This document shows, in pieces, positions 51,801-58,940 of a DNA stretch of 58,940 bases; position 1 is the stretch's first letter, and each line of letters opens with the position of its first letter. The translations under genes and the position numbers were made by a program. Source of the DNA: Thermoguttaceae bacterium (lineage in GTDB: Bacteria; Planctomycetota; Planctomycetia; Pirellulales; Thermoguttaceae); NCBI GenBank assembly GCA_017436025.1, contig JAFSDX010000132.1, forward strand, positions 1 to 58,940, in the 5' to 3' direction. The notes under the pieces are model-generated. The model did no database searches. It saw nothing but the letters and a program-made list of their open reading frames with translations, and was not told the origin of the DNA.

Positions 51801-53030
51801 TTTAAAATCGCCGACGCGAACGAAACGGTCTCGGCGGTCGCGCTCGATTACGACGGCAAGGAAATCGGCGCGGCGCAAGTTCGTCGGTCGCGCGGATTTA
51901 CGTTCGTCGCTCCCGTCGACGGCGCGTTCTCTTACCGCTTAACGAAAACGCCGGTCGACGCCGCAAACGCCGAAACGACCGGCGCTTGCGAACGTTGGAG
52001 TTGCGACCGATTTCACGTCGCGCCGGGCGAAACGGTCGTTTTGCGCGACGTAAACGGCGAAACGGTCGACTTTGCGATTCCGAAAGACGCGGCGCCGGGT
52101 TCGCGAATTTGGGCGGAACCGGAAACGGGCGCGTTCGTCGATTTCTCGGTCGTAAACGCCGTCGAGCCAAGTTTTGCGTTCGACGCGAAAACGAACGTTT
52201 TGACCGCGTCGCTGAAAACCGCCTTGCCGCGCGCCGCCGGAACGCTGAAGCTCGAATTCGCCGGGCAAACGTTCTCCAAACCGTTCGATTGCAACGGTTC
52301 CGAAACGTCGTTCGTTCGTTTCGAACTGCCCGCGCCGAACGCCGTCGGCGCCGAAACGGCGAAAGCGACCGTCGTCGCGACGCCGCCGCAAGGAGTCGCG
52401 CTCGAAACCGTTTATTCGTCGACGTTAGAAACCTCCTCGCAGTTCGTTCCGTTCGAAGCGTTCAACTTCGGCGCTCGCGACGGACGCGTTTCGTCGAACG
52501 TCGACTTCGCGCCCTATCTCCAACGCCGGGACGCGGTTCCGTCGCCGTCGTTCGCCAATTCCGGCGCGATCGCGGCGTTCCAAACAAGCCAATCTTGCGG
52601 CGGCGACGCGCGCTCGGGCTACTTCCTCCACCCGCCGTATACGGGCGGCCCGACCGGACGAACGTATCTCCGCTTCGATTTTGAAGTTCCGAACGAACCG
52701 GCGACGTTCCGCGTCGACGTCGGGAAAAAAGACGAAAGCCACCTCGGCGACGGGATTTTGTTCCAAGTCGCGGTCGCGACCTTCGCCGACGACGGTTCGA
52801 TCTCCAACGAGCAAACGCTTGCGGAAACGACGGTTGCGCAACACGAATGGAAGCCGCTCGAAGCCGATTTGAGCGCGTTTGCCGGAAAGAAAATTTCGCT
52901 ACTTCTCGTCGCCGACGTCGGAAAAGCGAACGACTCCTCCGGCGACTGGGGCGTCGCGTCGAACCCGCGCCTCGAATCGCCGGAACAAACGCTTGTTCGA
53001 CGCCTGAAAGACGTTTCGAACGCAAAATAA
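48828..53030 (+). CDS. Very large secreted putative glycoside hydrolase
   Basis: A 1400-residue exported protein. The signal region is ~1-45. An N-terminal beta-rich domain (to about 260) resembles a carbohydrate-binding jelly roll. A large central part has a TIM-barrel-like stretch from about 550 to 850. In it AYCDVHSS (Asp694) and TYSEGPHH (Glu742) look like a nucleophile and acid/base pair, an arrangement reminiscent of GH101 and GH129 alpha-N-acetylgalactosaminidases. The C-terminal ~200 residues form another sugar-binding-like domain (FLHPPYTGGPTGRTYLRFDF, WKPLEADLSAFAGKK). Family assignment is tentative. AAGGAAAGC lies before the ATG. A strong terminator follows. Neighbouring secreted DUF4091 and GH28-like genes support a glycan-degrading role. 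Confidence 0.7.
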   Translation: MKSRNSRRSVRSTALLTLALGSFAAPTFWETDFADVSLSTQLAAAAEVASNGDNPEPSEKIGVRPYEMDWAGRTEEVRKPLVDFENLDGWTVEAVGSVATFERSREEQMYGKYVGKLTYRKDAASQETPTVRVRPPKPIPVETADFDAFSCWIVGNNWAWVSDPKTPRVRVFALFQTVDGQEVPLLVETVDWREWFLCYKTISPANRKRLGDAASFNGFLIENGYNEEDRTLYFDSFCAFKEERKPLEFTARPKPGIDLFDGQPLGLNSGEGRLPFPTRPETILPDSAKNLKKAAFHTYGDAYDFVYEGTDGTLVYDYKPQVGDWSDVTARWNDSEPFKPLSGGGVNYLIGDAGAQEPVEKRELLEKSDANGCVTTRWKLSSKTAAAEVEYRFQLAGKSLIVDVIALGGRVPAVEFGRVEGVEKPRTFAIPYYLYDYGRRPGALVFTPPTDGAEKAQSDDANPNDGKLFASGHIDWYRSGASYLLGKHEVGKTNDGGAYGVVNGGSEYRTKTDGTRNDVYERFVLTISPTFEETLPTIANPTSPYKHVAGKGVWNAHGATTRDADKRLWRDVWRRGMRRVIVTDHEVCWRDGGESFTFRTKPAPKKGGDAGWVDYSRFMQDELGFVYGPYNNFTDFAPVNEYWSPDMISRLPDGSLQRAWARCYAPKPARAVEYCEKLTPINESKFQFSCAYCDVHSSVPAWTRVDYDARVPGAGTFMSVYYPFGEIFLLQKKNWDGPTYSEGPHHCFYSGLTDGNYAQDQPYNLRVNPWLVDFDLRKMHDLECNFGLGNVGMFAPGYAPKTPAENTALLDRFLAGTLAFGHPGFLAREFGNNGAAKSYFMIQQIASRYTQVSATTIRYFDADGNALDTSAALAGDVVKRSQVAVEYADGTTVVANGSETENLETTFAGRKISLPPNGYVAWTSDGDIYVESRLSDAGSRFDYSVSPEYIYLDGRGVWTVCERACGTGAGVCRILDANAFELIPYDGAELGFKIADANETVSAVALDYDGKEIGAAQVRRSRGFTFVAPVDGAFSYRLTKTPVDAANAETTGACERWSCDRFHVAPGETVVLRDVNGETVDFAIPKDAAPGSRIWAEPETGAFVDFSVVNAVEPSFAFDAKTNVLTASLKTALPRAAGTLKLEFAGQTFSKPFDCNGSETSFVRFELPAPNAVGAETAKATVVATPPQGVALETVYSSTLETSSQFVPFEAFNFGARDGRVSSNVDFAPYLQRRDAVPSPSFANSGAIAAFQTSQSCGGDARSGYFLHPPYTGGPTGRTYLRFDFEVPNEPATFRVDVGKKDESHLGDGILFQVAVATFADDGSISNEQTLAETTVAQHEWKPLEADLSAFAGKKISLLLVADVGKANDSSGDWGVASNPRLESPEQTLVRRLKDVSNAK

Positions 53031-53051
53031 GTCGCGACGCCGCGACGCGGA

Positions 53052-53090
53052 AAAGCCGACGGCGGGCGACGCGTCGGCTTTCCGTCTTTG
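53052..53090 (+). terminator. Terminator of the 1400-residue gene
   Basis: A perfect 10-bp stem (AAAGCCGACG at 53052-53061, CGTCGGCTTT at 53072-53081) with a 10-nt loop, followed by a T-rich tract CCGTCTTTG. It lies 22 bp past the stop. Confidence 0.65.
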
Positions 53091-53146
53091 TTCGCGCCGC
53101 TTAAAAAATTTCGCGAAAGTAACTTCCCTTTCGGCGCAAAATCGTT

Positions 53147-53152
53147 TATAAT
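53147..53152 (+). promoter_or_regulatory. TATAAT element upstream of gnd
   Basis: A perfect -10 hexamer 133 bp before the gnd ATG. The -35 side (TTCCCT, 17-nt spacer) is weak. Confidence 0.38.
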
Positions 53153-53284
53153 AGGCGGCGCGTCGACGCTTCAAGCGGCGGCGTTTCCCGTTTTCCTTCC
53201 CTTTTACCTTCCAACGAAATTCCCGACAAAACGTTCTCCCGCCAAGCGTTAGCGGAGCGGAAGCGTTCGTCGGCGGAGCGTTTT

Positions 53285-54778
53285 ATGTCCGACAAAAAAT
53301 ACGATATCGGCCTAATCGGCGCCGGCGTGATGGGCCAAAATCTCGCGCTTAATATGGTCGACCGCGGTTTCAGCGTCGCCGTTTACGACCTCGCGGCCTC
53401 GCAAACCGACAAATTCCTCGCCAAAGACGAAGCGAAGTCGAAGGGCGACGCGCTGACCGGCGCCTACTCGCTCGAAGAACTCGCGTCGAAACTGAAAACG
53501 CCGCGCAAAGTCCTCATGATGGTTACCGCGAAAGACCCGGTTCCGGCGCTCGAAAACGCCCTTTACCCGGATCGCGCCCCGGTCGACGCCGTTCTCGACG
53601 CGCTTCTTCCGCACCTCGAACCGGGCGACGTCGCGATCGACGGCGGGAACACGCACTTCAAAGACACCGAACGCCGCGTTAAGTTCCTCGCCGAACGCGG
53701 AATCCGCTTCGTCGGAAGCGGCGTCTCCGGCGGCGAAGAGGGCGCTCGCAAAGGCCCGAGCTTGATGCCCGGCGGCGACCCGGAGGCTTGGCCGCTCGTT
53801 CAACCGATTTTCCAAGCGATTTCGGCGAAAGTCGGCCCGAACAACGACGTTCCGTGTTGCGATTGGATCGGAAACGGCGGCGCGGGCCATTACGTCAAGA
53901 TGGTTCACAACGGCGTCGAATACGGCGATATGCAGCTCATCGGCGACGCTTATTGGATTCTCAAAAACGCCGTCGGCGCGACGAACGAAGAACTCGCTGA
54001 AATCTTCGGTCAATGGAACCGCGAAGAACTCGACAGTTATTTAATCGAAATCACCCGCGACATTTTCACCGTTCTCGACCCGCGAACAAAAGCCGGTCTC
54101 GTCGACGTTATCCTCGACGCGGCGGGCGCCAAGGGCACCGGGAAGTGGATGAGCCAACACGCGCTCGACCTCGGCGTCCCGAGTTCGCTCGTTACCGAAG
54201 CGGTTTACGCTCGGTCGATTTCGTCGCTCAAAGCCGAGCGCGTCGCCGCGAGCCGCGTTCTTTCCGGCCCGACGAACGTCCGGTACTCCGGCGACCGCGC
54301 CGAATTCATTAACCAAGTGAAGCAAGCGCTTTACGCGTCGAAAATCTGCAGTTACGCGCAAGGGTTCGCCCAACTTCGCGCCGTCGCGAAGGAGTTCGGC
54401 TGGACGCTCGACTTGGGCCGAATCGCGCTCCTTTGGCGCGGCGGCTGCATCATTCGCGCCGTCTTCCTCGAACGGATTAAAGAGGCGTTCGACGAGAACC
54501 CGAACCTCGAAAACTTGCTCCTCGCGCCCTATTTTAAAGCGGCGGTCGAAAACGCGCAAACCGCTTGGCGCAACGTCGTTAAGACGGCGGTCGAACTTGG
54601 AATCCCGGCGCCCGGTTTCGCGACCGCGCTGACGTATTTCGACGCGTACCGCTCGGAACGCCTCCCGGCGAATCTCATCCAAGCGCAACGCGACTATTTC
54701 GGCGCCCACACGTACAAGCGCGTCGACGACGAAACCGGCGCCGCCCATCACACCGACTGGATCGCCGAAAAGAAGTAA
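53285..54778 (+). CDS. gnd: 6-phosphogluconate dehydrogenase (decarboxylating)
   Basis: Oxidative pentose phosphate enzyme turning 6-phosphogluconate into ribulose 5-phosphate, CO2 and NADPH in the cytosol, 497 residues, full length (about 470 usual). The N-terminal NADP fold has LIGAGVMGQNLALNM. Substrate-binding signatures are VSGGEEGARKGPSLMPGG, the catalytic NGGAGHYVKMVHNGVEYGDMQLI segment and GTGKWMSQHAL. The C-terminal tail ends RVDDETGAAHHTDW. GGAG lies about 8 nt before the ATG. It stands between two secreted glycan-active genes but has its own promoter element and hairpin, so the link is positional rather than operonic. Confidence 0.97.
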   Translation: MSDKKYDIGLIGAGVMGQNLALNMVDRGFSVAVYDLAASQTDKFLAKDEAKSKGDALTGAYSLEELASKLKTPRKVLMMVTAKDPVPALENALYPDRAPVDAVLDALLPHLEPGDVAIDGGNTHFKDTERRVKFLAERGIRFVGSGVSGGEEGARKGPSLMPGGDPEAWPLVQPIFQAISAKVGPNNDVPCCDWIGNGGAGHYVKMVHNGVEYGDMQLIGDAYWILKNAVGATNEELAEIFGQWNREELDSYLIEITRDIFTVLDPRTKAGLVDVILDAAGAKGTGKWMSQHALDLGVPSSLVTEAVYARSISSLKAERVAASRVLSGPTNVRYSGDRAEFINQVKQALYASKICSYAQGFAQLRAVAKEFGWTLDLGRIALLWRGGCIIRAVFLERIKEAFDENPNLENLLLAPYFKAAVENAQTAWRNVVKTAVELGIPAPGFATALTYFDAYRSERLPANLIQAQRDYFGAHTYKRVDDETGAAHHTDWIAEKK

Positions 54779-54843
54779 CGCCGCGCAAGCGTTAAAAGCG
54801 GTCGCCCAAACCGCCTAACCTTTCCATCTTAACGCTACTTGCC

Positions 54844-54878
54844 GCGACGGTCGCCGTTTTCAAACGTTCGACCGTCGC
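54844..54878 (+). terminator. Hairpin after gnd
   Basis: A perfect 10-bp stem (GCGACGGTCG at 54844-54853, CGACCGTCGC at 54869-54878) with a 15-nt loop, 66 bp past the gnd stop. No T-run follows. Confidence 0.45.
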
Positions 54879-54989
54879 CTCGAGGAGCGTTTGCGCGCCT
54901 CTTACCGACTTACTTATCTCGCCTATTTTCACCATTTTAACGTCGACGGCAATCTTTTCGCAAAAATCCGCCGCGTTCCTTAAAAATCG

Positions 54990-55018
54990 TTGACGCGGCC
55001 CGTTCGTTCCGTTAAAAT
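54990..55018 (+). promoter_or_regulatory. Sigma-70 promoter of the DUF4091 gene
   Basis: TTGACG (54990-54995), 17-nt spacer, TAAAAT (55013-55018). The start near 55025 gives a leader of about 90 nt. Confidence 0.68.
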
Positions 55019-55113
55019 AAGGGCGCGAAACGACGTCTCAACGTCTCGACGTTCCGCCGTTTCGCAACCGTTTCGTTTCCCTCTCCGCTCCCCTCCGACG
55101 AAAGGAACCGACG

Positions 55114-57141
55114 ATGACCGCCGCCCGTTTTTTGCGATTTTCGCTATTTTCCGCCGTTTTAACCGCCGCGATTCTTGCGGTTAACGCGCCGACGTCCGCC
55201 GCCGAACCGTCCGCCGTTCGAATTTGGCCGGTCGACCCGCACTTGAAAATCTTCGCCGACGCGCCCCCCGCCGACGTCGCGCCGCTCGTCTTGCAAGCCG
55301 CTCGCAACGAATACGAGTCGGGGCAATTCGGCTTGCGCGCCGACGCCGACGTCGCGGGCCTTACCCTTGCCGTTTCGGACTTAACGAACGCCGACGGCGG
55401 AAAAATCGCCGCGTCGAACGTTCGCCTCCGCCCGATCGGAACGATTCCCGTTACCAAAAACACGCCGGGCGCCGACGCGATCGTCGTCCGCAAAGCCCCG
55501 TTCGACGCGCCGGACGTTCTCTTCGAAGAAACGACGCTCGACTTAACCGCGCAAACGTCGCAGGGCGTTTGGGTTACCCTCTTCGTCCCAAGCGAAACGG
55601 CGCCGGGTCGCTACTCCGGAACAATTACGGTCGCTTCCGCAACGTCGCGCGCCGAACTTCCGCTTGAAGTCGAGGTTTTCCGCTTCGAACTCCCGCAAGA
55701 ACGCCATTTATGGGCGACGAACTGGTTCAACTATTGGCGGTTCGCGAAGGAAGCGGGCGTCGAGTTCGACTCGGAGGAATTTTGGACGGTTTTGGAGCGT
55801 TATTTCCGCAATATGTCCGAACATCGCCAAAACGTCGTTTACGTCTACTGGCGCCCGGGCGACGGTCTCACTAGAGCGGCGCGAACGAAAGACGGCGCTT
55901 GGAACGTCGACTTTACGCGGCTCGAACGCTATCTTAAACTCGCGGAGGAAACCGGCGTCGGCGAACGGTTCGAACTCGTTCACGTCGGCGGAATCGACCG
56001 CGAAAACCACGCGATAAACTGGGCGCAGGCGGTAATTTACGACGAAGCGCAAGGCAAAGACGTTCGGCTCGACTCCTCCGAATGGCTCGAGCCGGTGTTG
56101 CGACGCCTTGAAGCGTATCTCGTCGAAACGGGTCGAATCGACCGCTGCATGATCCACGTCGCCGACGAGCCGTTCCGCGAAGATTTGCCCGCTTGGCGCG
56201 CCGCGTCCCGCCGGATTCGCGAAATCGCCCCGAAACTGCGCCGCGTCGACGCGATCGAGTCGACCGATTTTGTCGGCGACCTCGAAGTTTGGGTTCCGAA
56301 ACTCTCGCACTTCGACCGTTGGCGCGAATTTTACGAAGAAGTCCGCGCCGACGCCGCCCAAAACGGCGCCGACGTTGAATTTTGGTACTATATCTGCTGT
56401 CATCCGTTCGGCGAACGCTACCCGAACCGCTTTATGGACTTGCCCGGCTCCCGAATCCGCGCGCTCCATTGGCTGAATTATTCGGAAAACTTAACCGGTT
56501 ATCTCCACTGGGGTTACAACTTTTGGGGCGACGACCCGTTCGGCGCGCCGACGGAGAAATACGGCCCCGGCGACACGCACGTCGTTTACCCCGGCCCGCT
56601 CGACTCGATTCGTTGGGAGCTGGAGCGCGAAAGTCTCGAAGATTACGAGTATTTCGTTTTGCTCGAAAACCTAATCGCCGACATTAAAAAGAGTTCCGGC
56701 GCCGAATTGCGTTGGCTGAACGCGAAAAAACGCTCGCTCGAACTCGCTCGCCGCGCGATTAGAACGCCGTCCGACGTCGCGCTCGACCCGGCGGTCTTTA
56801 CCGAAACGCGCCTCGAACTGGCTCGCGAAATCGAGTCGCTGACGAACGGCCCGCGTCTTCTCGTCCAAACGTTCCCCGGCGACGGCGCGACGCTCGTTCC
56901 GGGGCCGGTCGTTATCGAGTTTTACGGCTTGACCGACCCCGGCGCGACGGTCGCGATTAACGGCAAAACGGTCGAAGTTCGCCCCGACGGGACGTTCGAA
57001 CATTCGAGTTGGCAAGAGAAAACCGGCGCGGTCGAGATTGTCGCAACGACGCCGGACGGTCGAACGGCGAAAACGGTTCGACATTTCGCCGCGGCGACGC
57101 CGCTCGTTCCGGTCGTTCCGTTCCAAAAGGCGGTTAAATAA
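55114..57141 (+). CDS. Secreted GH123-like (DUF4091) glycoside hydrolase
   Basis: A 675-residue exported protein. The signal peptide covers ~1-29 (NAPTSAA-EP). An N-terminal beta-sandwich (about 30-195, with GVWVTLFVPSETAPGRYSGT) precedes a TIM-barrel with the DUF4091 C-terminal portion (GWNYW-like segments, YEYFVLLENLIADIK). The catalytic pair of GH123 enzymes, Asp-Glu, is visible as Asp351-Glu352 in IHVADEPF. GH123 enzymes release beta-N-acetylgalactosamine by substrate-assisted catalysis. The last ~90 residues form an Ig-like domain (VVIEFYGLTDPGATVAINGK). Substrate is inferred only from family. It has its own promoter and terminator and precedes the GH28-like gene. Confidence 0.87.
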   Translation: MTAARFLRFSLFSAVLTAAILAVNAPTSAAEPSAVRIWPVDPHLKIFADAPPADVAPLVLQAARNEYESGQFGLRADADVAGLTLAVSDLTNADGGKIAASNVRLRPIGTIPVTKNTPGADAIVVRKAPFDAPDVLFEETTLDLTAQTSQGVWVTLFVPSETAPGRYSGTITVASATSRAELPLEVEVFRFELPQERHLWATNWFNYWRFAKEAGVEFDSEEFWTVLERYFRNMSEHRQNVVYVYWRPGDGLTRAARTKDGAWNVDFTRLERYLKLAEETGVGERFELVHVGGIDRENHAINWAQAVIYDEAQGKDVRLDSSEWLEPVLRRLEAYLVETGRIDRCMIHVADEPFREDLPAWRAASRRIREIAPKLRRVDAIESTDFVGDLEVWVPKLSHFDRWREFYEEVRADAAQNGADVEFWYYICCHPFGERYPNRFMDLPGSRIRALHWLNYSENLTGYLHWGYNFWGDDPFGAPTEKYGPGDTHVVYPGPLDSIRWELERESLEDYEYFVLLENLIADIKKSSGAELRWLNAKKRSLELARRAIRTPSDVALDPAVFTETRLELAREIESLTNGPRLLVQTFPGDGATLVPGPVVIEFYGLTDPGATVAINGKTVEVRPDGTFEHSSWQEKTGAVEIVATTPDGRTAKTVRHFAAATPLVPVVPFQKAVK

Positions 57142-57174
57142 CGCCGTTTCGGACGTTACGTTCCTTAAAAAACT

Positions 57175-57216
57175 CGGGACGCTCGACGTTTCGCGACGCC
57201 GCGTCCCGTCCGTTTT
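57175..57216 (+). terminator. Terminator of the DUF4091 gene
   Basis: A 7-bp stem (CGGGACG at 57175-57181, CGTCCCG at 57202-57208) with a 20-nt loop, followed by TCCGTTTTT. It lies 34 bp past the stop. Confidence 0.55.
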
Positions 57217-57267
57217 TCCCAATTTTCCATTTTCCCTTATTTTTACTCCCGCTAAGGAGTTCCCCCG

Positions 57268-58779
57268 ATGAAGCTTTCAACGTTCCGCTTGGTCGTCGCG
57301 ACGGCGTTCGTCGCGCTCGGCGTTTTCCGTTGCGACGCGCTTTCGCTCGCCGACGAGCCGACGCCGGAAAAACGCTTAACGAAAGAGGAAATCGTCGACG
57401 ATTTAACGTCGCTGATTAACTATCCGGAATTGAAGGACTTGCCGAACGTCCGCGAGTACGAGCGGCTCAAGCGGACGGTCGAAATCGACGGCAAGGAATA
57501 CGTCGTTTGGACCGACGCGATTCAAAAAGCGCTCGACGAGAAAAAGGGCGTTTTCATTCCGAAATCGGACGACGTTTATTACATCGACGACCCGATTTAC
57601 CTCGACTCCGACCGCGCGATTCAAGCCGACCCGGAAGCGCGGATTCACGCCGTCCCGAACTTGAACGCCTGTATGTTGCGCAATCGACATATGCTCCCGG
57701 GCCGAATTCGTCCGGTTTACCTCGACGACGACTCGGAACGCGATTTCCGCATCAGGGTTGACGGCGGAATTTGGTCGCAAGAGAAGAAACACCGTTCCGA
57801 AGGAGACGGCGCGTCCGACCGCAAACGGACGATTCCGGGCTCGGCGGGCGTTTTCCTCTTCTCGAACGTCGCCGATCTCTCGATCACAAACGTCCGGATT
57901 GAAAAGGGCGCGCCGTTCGCGATTCACGTCTCGAACGCTCGGAACGTTTTCGTTTCGGACGTCGCGGTCGAAACGAACTGCGACGGCGTCCACTTCAACG
58001 GCCCGCTTTCCCGCGCCGTCGTTCAAAACCTCGACTGCGTTCGCACCGGCGACGACTGCGTCGCGCTCAACGCTTGGGACTGGCCGCAAAGCGGGCCCGC
58101 GCTTGGGCCGATCGACCGCGTTTTGGTTCAAAACTGCCGCTCGGTCTCCGGTTCGTTGAAGGATATTCGCCTTCTCCCCGGCGTCTTGGTTTACCCGGAC
58201 GGAACGAAAATCGACTGCCCGATCTCGAACGTCGTCTTGCGCGACCTCGAAGGCTTCAACTATTTCAAGATGTACGCGCAATCGCCGGCCGGGCGTCAAA
58301 ACGAATGCCAAGTCGGAACGCTCGACAATATTTACGTCGACAATCTCAAAGGCGCGCTCGCCTGCACGCCGACCGCCGGTTGGGACGCCGACTTTTACGG
58401 CGTCGGGCCGAACAACAAAGTCAACCCGATCGCGCCGATCAGCATTTTGTCGAACTCGCGCAACTTGACGTTCGAGAATTTGACGCTTAAAAAGCCGGAC
58501 GGCGACGCTTGCTTGGTTTACGTCGGCCCGGAATGTATGCAATTTTGGTACGGCTCCGGCGAAAACCGCCGCCCGATCGACGTCTTTATGAGCGACGCGA
58601 CCTGCGTCGTCGAGAATATCGAGTTTAAAAATATCCGGTTCGAAGACGGAACGCCGGTTCCGAACCCGGAAAAGCTCGTCCGCCCGGTCAAACTGAGTCG
58701 CAACCCGAACTACCCGAAGGAATCCCCGCGCGGCGGCGACGGCGGCGGCGAAGTGCGACGCGTCGACGTTCTCCAATAA
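57268..58779 (+). CDS. Secreted GH28-like beta-helix protein (polygalacturonase superfamily)
   Basis: A 503-residue exported right-handed parallel beta-helix protein. The signal peptide ends near residue 28 (ALSLADEP). GH28-type motifs are present in part: an NTD-like NCDGVHFNGP (Asn237, Asp239) and the DD motif TGDDCVALN (Asp262-Asp263). The usual next GHG motif is replaced by SVSGSLKDI, and a clear RIK is missing. It may therefore be a relative with another substrate, or not a polygalacturonase at all. The Gly/Asp/Arg-rich C-tail (PRGGDGGGEVRR) has no motif. AAGGAG lies 10 nt before the ATG. Last of a group of three large secreted glycan-active genes. Confidence 0.83.
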   Translation: MKLSTFRLVVATAFVALGVFRCDALSLADEPTPEKRLTKEEIVDDLTSLINYPELKDLPNVREYERLKRTVEIDGKEYVVWTDAIQKALDEKKGVFIPKSDDVYYIDDPIYLDSDRAIQADPEARIHAVPNLNACMLRNRHMLPGRIRPVYLDDDSERDFRIRVDGGIWSQEKKHRSEGDGASDRKRTIPGSAGVFLFSNVADLSITNVRIEKGAPFAIHVSNARNVFVSDVAVETNCDGVHFNGPLSRAVVQNLDCVRTGDDCVALNAWDWPQSGPALGPIDRVLVQNCRSVSGSLKDIRLLPGVLVYPDGTKIDCPISNVVLRDLEGFNYFKMYAQSPAGRQNECQVGTLDNIYVDNLKGALACTPTAGWDADFYGVGPNNKVNPIAPISILSNSRNLTFENLTLKKPDGDACLVYVGPECMQFWYGSGENRRPIDVFMSDATCVVENIEFKNIRFEDGTPVPNPEKLVRPVKLSRNPNYPKESPRGGDGGGEVRRVDVLQ

Positions 58780-58940
58780 CGCCGGACGTCCGAACGCCGA
58801 ACGTTGTTTTCTTGGCGTTTTTCAGAACTAACGCCGTTGATTTTGCCCAAACGTCGAGAAAAAATTTCGGTTCCCGAACGCGGCGACGTTCCCCGCCCGA
58901 GCGGCGCCGCGTTCCCGCTTTTTCCCGTTTCCCTGTTTCC

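Larger units (their letters stand above)
54779..55113. other. Intergenic region between gnd and the DUF4091 gene
   Basis: A 335-bp spacer. It contains the hairpin at 54844-54878 and the promoter at 54990-55018. No gene seen. Confidence 0.55.

Noticed and set aside
1..58940. Prophage, transposon or integrated element
   Set aside because: No integrase, transposase, phage structural gene, tRNA-attached direct repeat or compositional break was seen.

Overview
The window is about 59 kb of bacterial chromosome with no mobile element, rRNA or recognised tRNA gene. The gene set points to a planctomycete (Planctomycetota), possibly a host-associated lineage. The pointers are a Ser/Thr kinase with the 'LTKYQ…GF…GDYRI' leader common in that phylum, a 3-keto-disaccharide hydrolase (DUF1080) protein, a Tat-exported sugar isomerase-like TIM barrel, a GIDE-LemA fusion, several small lipoproteins and many secreted glycan-active proteins. 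This assignment is an inference from gene content. No rRNA is present to confirm it. Coding DNA is dominated by CGTCG/CGACG-type words, which creates very long open antisense frames that are not genes.

Layout. 1-9.1 kb (minus strand): start of a ribosome hibernation factor (cut by the window edge), a radical SAM protein, a 62-bp tandem repeat array, a secreted sialidase-like protein, ilvN-ilvC, and uvrA with a large acidic insertion. 9.5-14.3 kb (plus): ftsH with a textbook terminator, an orphan adenine-type DNA methylase, ruvX. 14.3-19.9 kb (minus): an apparent operon of TPR lipoprotein, repeat-containing membrane protein and scpB; a Tat-exported sugar isomerase-like protein; a Ser/Thr kinase fused to a degenerate receiver domain. 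20.2-32.9 kb (plus): a two-lipoprotein operon, a DUF1080 protein, hemC, transketolase, a 1-kb non-coding leader region, then dnaG-rpoD-mtaB. 33-38 kb (minus): GIDE-LemA fusion, TatD, HtrA and a small membrane protein. 38.4-48.5 kb (plus): a secreted TPR protein, a zinc-type binding protein, an MFS-like transporter, a large unknown protein, larB, tcdA, ligA. 48.8-58.8 kb (plus): three large secreted glycan-active proteins with gnd between them.

How the genes work together. Housekeeping functions (replication, primary sigma factor, DNA repair, chromosome segregation, branched-chain amino acid, haem and pentose-phosphate steps, tRNA A37 modification by MtaB and TcdA) are mixed with secreted carbohydrate-active proteins. 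The sialidase-like, GH123/DUF4091-like, GH101/GH129-resembling and GH28-like proteins fit scavenging of complex host or plant glycans, with Tkt and Gnd in central sugar metabolism.

The items most worth a second look are the 62-bp array at 1604-1975; the 18-bp triplication that repeats the ilvN stop codon; the 114-bp duplication inside the scpB-linked membrane protein; the duplicated 3' end of mtaB; the kinase with a pseudo-receiver; the GIDE-LemA fusion; the 1400-residue secreted protein; and the long structured leader before dnaG.
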